Notes under the pieces: generated by a model
The model's database searches: none
What the model saw: the letters and a program-made list of their open reading frames with translations, nothing else
Told to the model about the DNA's origin: nothing
Origin: Aquipluma nitroreducens
GTDB lineage: Bacteria; Bacteroidota; Bacteroidia; Bacteroidales; Prolixibacteraceae
Assembly (NCBI RefSeq): GCF_009689585.1
Contig: NZ_AP018694.1
Span: 5,385,501 to 5,449,500, forward strand
Direction of reading: 5' to 3'
DNA: 64,000 nucleotides
Shown here: in pieces, positions 59,695-64,000 of the stretch
Position numbering within the stretch: position 1 is the stretch's first letter
Layout: each line of letters begins with the position of its first letter
Program-made: the position numbers and the translations under genes

Positions 59695-62600
59695 TTAATG
59701 GTCTGGCTGTTGAGTTTCGTTCTGCTTGTTTTCTTTGATCCCGAGAGTGTTCCGAATTCCACTGAATATTGATTTCCACCAATAATTTAGAACCGAGCGT
59801 TTTTGATCTCTTGTAAAAGCGATTTCATCGGGAAGAAGTTCTTTTCCACGCGGATTTTTCGATCGTAGTAAAAGGCTGTTTGCCAGGAAGCTTGCAAATT
59901 TTGATTCTTTTGTATTTCCATCTTTCATTTCAAGAACAGAAATTTTGAGGTCGTCGTACCCGAAAAACAATTGGCCATTCGAACTTGTCTGGTTCGCTGA
60001 AAAGTCAAAATCAAAACGATTCACTTTCCCGGATCGTATCGACACTAAAGCCAATGGTTCCAAAACCGGATTAATAATTCGCATATGAAACTGACTAAGG
60101 CTTCCTTTAACTTTGAATAGATTTTCAGGATTATTCATCAGGTAATTCATACTGACTTTAAGCTCACACGAATCCTGAATGGTAGCTGTTCCATCCAGTT
60201 TAAAGTCGGGAATCACGCCATTTGCAGCCTTAATGTTGGTAAATGGCATCAATCGCATGTGGATTTTTGAGAATCCGATCTTTCCTTCCAGGTCGCCTGA
60301 TGCGGTTTTTTCGGAATAAATGACTCTGGCATTTGCCAGAATTAATGAGTCGACTGAAACCGGAATTTTCATTGATTTGATCATTTCCTGTAGCATTTTC
60401 GGACGACGGGATTCATCAAATGGCATTTGCTTGTCGCGAAAAATATCCAGATTTAGTCCGTTAATTGATAAATACTTGCCAGCAAGTTCTTCCTGGTCGA
60501 ACCATCGCCTGATATTGGGTTGTGAAATACTCACTGAATCTACTTTCCCAGAGAAATAGTCGGATTGAAAACCAACTTGTTTTTGATGACTCTCTTTACT
60601 GAAATTTGGTATAATACGTATATCTTTTGCTGTAACCCGATTACCAGCTGACGAATAGGAAGTTTCGCCAATGGTGTAATGGTAAAGTTTGGTCTGCTTT
60701 TTTAGATTTGGAATTTTAAATGAAAAATCGGACGAATGCATAAATCCCTGCGACGGTTTATTGTCAATTCGCACTTTTATTAAATTCAGACTAACCTGTT
60801 CCTGAATTTTCTTTTGTCCGTTTTTGAGGACAGTTATATTGACATCGTTAACATTCATTGATTTGGATGAAAACACGTCGGCAAAACTCTCAAAATGAGG
60901 ATATAAATTAACTTTAAAAGGATTAAACCGGATTGAATCTTTGGCATTGTTAAAGAGTTGAAACGAAGGTTTGTCGATTACAATCGACTCAAAGAAGTAT
61001 TGATCGTTTTTATATGCTTTATCCATATCGAACCCGTTCATTGAAAGTGTTGGAATTTGAAGTTCAAATTGATCAAGCTTGTTGTTTTTTACTTTAGGCT
61101 TAACCACCAGATTTTTAGCCAGAATTTGGTGATCACTTGTCGAAAAAGTAAGCTCGTCAATACTGAACTGCTGATTTTTATCCTTTGGCGTAAATTTAAA
61201 TTGGATCAAATTTCCGGTGTATTGGCCGCTCTTAAATTCAGGTTTGCCAACATTTGCGTTTTTCTGGATGAGAATATTTTGCGCGCCCATTTTTATGTCA
61301 GACTGAACCATAAGATAAGGCTTAGTTCCAATTTCAGAGAACACTTTTAAGGAGCCATCGCTCAACGTAAATTTACGTATGGCAATTGATTCAATTTCTT
61401 TGGGCAAAGGGAATTCTATTTCCTTAAGATTCTTCGGATCAGTTTTATTTCGTTTTTTATACAGTTTTATTTCCGGAGATGCAATCATTAGATTATCCGC
61501 ATCAATTTGATGGTCGAAATAGAATTTCTCCATATCAATTCCGGTAATTCTGATTTCGGGAATGGCCAGTTGGATATTCCAGGGGATGGTTGAAAAGTCT
61601 TTGCTGTTTGTTTCAGGGTAAAGTTTGGCGTTTAACACAAAAACCTCGCCCCGTCGGGTTGAGAAGCCAACTTCGCCGGCTTTTAAGACATGTACGTTAT
61701 CCGAAAGATGGATTAAGTGGTCGCGAACCGAAAATTCGACAAATTCTGAAAAAAGCAGTTTCTTTTGATTAAACTGACTCTCGTTGATTTGCATATTTTC
61801 CAGTTTCAACCTGAAGTAATTGTCCAAAGTAATTGTTTTATCTTTTTTGCTGTGATTAATCAATTGAACAGTCCCGTCAGGAATATCAACTATATTGATG
61901 TGTATGTCATCGAGATAGTTCGATATTAGTCGGAACAAATCTTCAAAATCGGCATTAGGCTTTTCTTGCTTGAGTAACTCAAAATTTTCGTAATAAATCT
62001 TTGGCGAGCTTATGCTCAACGTATCTACCGATAGCTTCTTATTGAAAAAGGCATTGTGAAAATCAGCGTTGGTAAGTGATAATTCAGGAATTGTAAATTC
62101 ATACAATTCAGATCGGCTATATTGTTTGAGTAAGGCCTCCATGTTTTCTTTAGAAACTGGGAAAAGATGCAGGTTTTGAAGCTTTGCCAGCTTTTTGCGT
62201 GTTGAAATGGTCAGGTTTTCGATGGTCAATTTGTGCAACTGATCAGCCAGATGCATCTGATAATTATTGAAATCCAGATCGATCTGATCGGCATAAAATA
62301 ATCGGTCAGTTCTTTCAACGCTTTTTTCATCCAGAGCAAATCCACTCAAGCGAAGTTTAATTTCTGATTCGATATTCCCGGTTTGTATGACTCCGGTTTT
62401 ATTGACCAGTTGAAGCTTCCCCTTCTGAACCGAAACCTGATTGGCGTATATTCCATTAATGTATCTGGATATCAATTTGTAAATGAAACTCGGATTGTTG
62501 GGTTCTTCGTTTTCAGTTGATGCTTCGTTCTGAATTAATTTGACTTCAGGATTGAAAATATTAATTCGCTGGAAAGTAAATCGCTTTTGATGGAATGCTT

Positions 62601-63996
62601 TTTTGAAATTAAACTGATCGAGTTTAACACTATCGCATTCCGCTTCAATTGTATTTTTCTGCGCTCTATTCTTCTCATTTAGTGGATATATCTGTATTTT
62701 TTTTACCTGAACAGAGTTCTCTTTGGTCGAAAATGCAAGGTTCCCGACTTTGACACGATGAATATTATCACCAAGTGTCAGTTCATATTCGGATGCCAAA
62801 AAATGGATGTTTTTTGCATAAAATACCCTGCTTGTATCCGTTTGCGAAACGGAATCAAGTCGAAAATCATTCAGGTTCAAGGTGATGTTTTTCAATTCTT
62901 GCTGATTCGTCGAATCAGTTTGCGACCGAAACAGTTTTATCTGTGCGTTTTTTAGTTTGAAATCCTGAATCGTTATACCTGAAAATTCATCTTTGATTAA
63001 ATCATTCAGATTGAATTCTTCGATGGGCTCCAAATTCGTAGTTGCTTGTTTCTGGCCCGGCCAGTACTTTATTTGTGCATCAGTTAAAATGAGCGAATCA
63101 ATTGGAATGGCATTATTCCGATAAAATTCGTTGATGTGTGTCGTCGTTAATTTTGCATAAGGAACAAAGAAGTAATATTTACTTTTGGCTGAAATCTGCT
63201 GATTGACTGGCTTTAATTCAATGTTTTTGGCTTCGATAAATGATCGCTTCAATGAATAGGTGATACTCTCGGCACTGATCGCGTGAATACTGTCGGCCAG
63301 TTTATTCTGATATTTTTGCATCCGCAAATAAATGTCGTCGGCACTAAATAATTTTGCAGGATCGGGCAACAGCATTGAATCGGTATAAAAGTTTAGAATT
63401 CCGATGGTAATGTTTTCAGCATTCGACAGCTTTTTTGTTTCGCCCAACAGGTTATAAAAATCATAACTTGCATTGGCCAATTCAATTTTGTCGATTTTTA
63501 TCGACCTAAATGTTTTGGTTACCAAAGGCCTCAATTCCTGCAAAATGGCATTCAAATTATCCTTTTGATCTTCAGCCAAGGATTGCTTCCCATGAATTTT
63601 AAGTTCAGGCTGACTTATTAGGATTTCTTTAATTTCAAGCTTTTTATGAAAAATAAGCCGAATCAGTTTGATCCCGTTTATGCTGATATTTGGTGATGAA
63701 AATGAATAAAATTGCTTCTTTATGTCTGATTGGTCAACCGTGCGGAGAATAGAGTCGGAGGGATGGAAGGAAATCTGATCAATTTCGATACCCCAGTGCA
63801 CGAAGTTAATTTGCAGATTTTCAAAAGTCAGTTCGTATTTGCCTTTCGACTTTTTCGCTACCAGTTCCGAAAGATTTTTATTCAAATAATTTTGGGCTCC
63901 AAAATACAATACCGCAAATCCAACTAATGCAATCAGTATCAAACCTGAAAGAATAATAGCGGGTATTTTTAGTATTTTTTTCCTTACGGGTTTCAT
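59695..63996 (-). CDS. Giant AsmA-like repeat protein, candidate lipid-bridge protein
   Basis: The 1433 residues carry an N-terminal transmembrane helix (about 12-33) and a long repetitive body. A recurring unit of about 175 residues is seen around 218-262, 393-440, 567-614, 747-795, 928-967 and 1090-1130. Its core is strand, YxLxLxDxxHxL, a hydrophobic strand, ST/SS, then a strand ending in a Pro (IYPL, LFPV, LYPE, IIPN). The last 100 residues (GYDDLKISVLEM, NYWWKSIFSGI) match the AsmA/DUF748-type end. It is anchored in the inner membrane with its bulk in the periplasm. TamB/YhdP relatives of this superfamily move phospholipids to the outer membrane. Confidence 0.8.
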   Translation of the reverse strand: MKPVRKKILKIPAIILSGLILIALVGFAVLYFGAQNYLNKNLSELVAKKSKGKYELTFENLQINFVHWGIEIDQISFHPSDSILRTVDQSDIKKQFYSFSSPNISINGIKLIRLIFHKKLEIKEILISQPELKIHGKQSLAEDQKDNLNAILQELRPLVTKTFRSIKIDKIELANASYDFYNLLGETKKLSNAENITIGILNFYTDSMLLPDPAKLFSADDIYLRMQKYQNKLADSIHAISAESITYSLKRSFIEAKNIELKPVNQQISAKSKYYFFVPYAKLTTTHINEFYRNNAIPIDSLILTDAQIKYWPGQKQATTNLEPIEEFNLNDLIKDEFSGITIQDFKLKNAQIKLFRSQTDSTNQQELKNITLNLNDFRLDSVSQTDTSRVFYAKNIHFLASEYELTLGDNIHRVKVGNLAFSTKENSVQVKKIQIYPLNEKNRAQKNTIEAECDSVKLDQFNFKKAFHQKRFTFQRINIFNPEVKLIQNEASTENEEPNNPSFIYKLISRYINGIYANQVSVQKGKLQLVNKTGVIQTGNIESEIKLRLSGFALDEKSVERTDRLFYADQIDLDFNNYQMHLADQLHKLTIENLTISTRKKLAKLQNLHLFPVSKENMEALLKQYSRSELYEFTIPELSLTNADFHNAFFNKKLSVDTLSISSPKIYYENFELLKQEKPNADFEDLFRLISNYLDDIHINIVDIPDGTVQLINHSKKDKTITLDNYFRLKLENMQINESQFNQKKLLFSEFVEFSVRDHLIHLSDNVHVLKAGEVGFSTRRGEVFVLNAKLYPETNSKDFSTIPWNIQLAIPEIRITGIDMEKFYFDHQIDADNLMIASPEIKLYKKRNKTDPKNLKEIEFPLPKEIESIAIRKFTLSDGSLKVFSEIGTKPYLMVQSDIKMGAQNILIQKNANVGKPEFKSGQYTGNLIQFKFTPKDKNQQFSIDELTFSTSDHQILAKNLVVKPKVKNNKLDQFELQIPTLSMNGFDMDKAYKNDQYFFESIVIDKPSFQLFNNAKDSIRFNPFKVNLYPHFESFADVFSSKSMNVNDVNITVLKNGQKKIQEQVSLNLIKVRIDNKPSQGFMHSSDFSFKIPNLKKQTKLYHYTIGETSYSSAGNRVTAKDIRIIPNFSKESHQKQVGFQSDYFSGKVDSVSISQPNIRRWFDQEELAGKYLSINGLNLDIFRDKQMPFDESRRPKMLQEMIKSMKIPVSVDSLILANARVIYSEKTASGDLEGKIGFSKIHMRLMPFTNIKAANGVIPDFKLDGTATIQDSCELKVSMNYLMNNPENLFKVKGSLSQFHMRIINPVLEPLALVSIRSGKVNRFDFDFSANQTSSNGQLFFGYDDLKISVLEMKDGNTKESKFASFLANSLLLRSKNPRGKELLPDEIAFTRDQKRSVLNYWWKSIFSGIRNTLGIKENKQNETQQPDH

Positions 63997-64000
63997 AAAT

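Noticed and set aside
1-64000. tRNA, rRNA, CRISPR array, insertion sequence or prophage genes
   Set aside because: Reading the gaps by eye gave no tRNA T-loop pattern with matching stem, no regular repeat-spacer series, and no transposase, integrase or phage protein. A tRNA or Rfam scan would be the decisive check.

Overview
The window reads as chromosomal DNA of a free-living, carbohydrate-degrading member of the Bacteroidota, most likely order Bacteroidales/Marinilabiliales (for example a Prolixibacteraceae relative). The support is a TonB-dependent receptor with an N-terminal carboxypeptidase-regulatory-like domain, a C-terminal type IX secretion tail, GIN-domain and DUF4097-like surface proteins, a DUF1460 protein, a tricorn-like S41 peptidase and TAnnTTTG-type -7 promoter boxes. 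Taxonomy is inferred, not searched. No rRNA, tRNA, CRISPR array, insertion sequence, integrase or prophage was seen.

Layout. 1-4.6 kb (minus): a five-gene heterodisulfide-reductase-like (Hdr) electron-transfer operon whose last gene, a membrane-anchored Fe-S protein, runs off the left edge. 4.8-8.4 kb (minus): FAD oxidase, secreted phosphoesterase, secreted esterase, YhcH-family protein. 8.6-13.5 kb: Tat-type GH5 glycosidase, prmA, tpiA bracketed by inverted repeats, and a RimB-RimK fusion. 13.6-15.5 kb: a type IX secreted SGNH-like protein between a decayed and an intact copy of a YkgJ-family gene. 15.6-19.5 kb: TonB receptor, a small Cys/His protein, an EamA exporter. 19.6-24.2 kb: an ECF sigma / anti-sigma / DUF4097 / GIN lipoprotein / two beta-barrel unit. 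24.4-32.8 kb: GH125, a TldD/PmbA pair, GH9 and two ThuA proteins. 33-37.5 kb: nitroreductase and a heterodimeric ABC exporter. 37.7-40.5 kb: ECF sigma factor with a His-rich membrane protein, a small HTH regulator, a lipoprotein. 40.8-48.5 kb: stand-alone [FeFe] hydrogenase, tricorn-like protease, cmk-ispH-pfkA. 48.6-64 kb: chemoreceptor, priA, three tandem LpxL-like acyltransferases, DUF1460 protein, C1 peptidase, a barrel-like protein and a 1433-residue AsmA-like repeat protein.

How the genes fit together. Housekeeping genes (tpiA, pfkA, cmk, ispH, prmA, priA) are mixed with anaerobic electron-transfer functions (Hdr-like complex, [FeFe] hydrogenase), polysaccharide degradation (GH5, GH9, GH125, ThuA) and a large share of envelope proteins. 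The right third looks envelope-oriented: lipid A-type acylation, a possible peptidoglycan amidase and a candidate bridge-like lipid-transfer protein. Many gaps hold short perfect or near-perfect palindromes of several types. They are the main structure not explained by genes.
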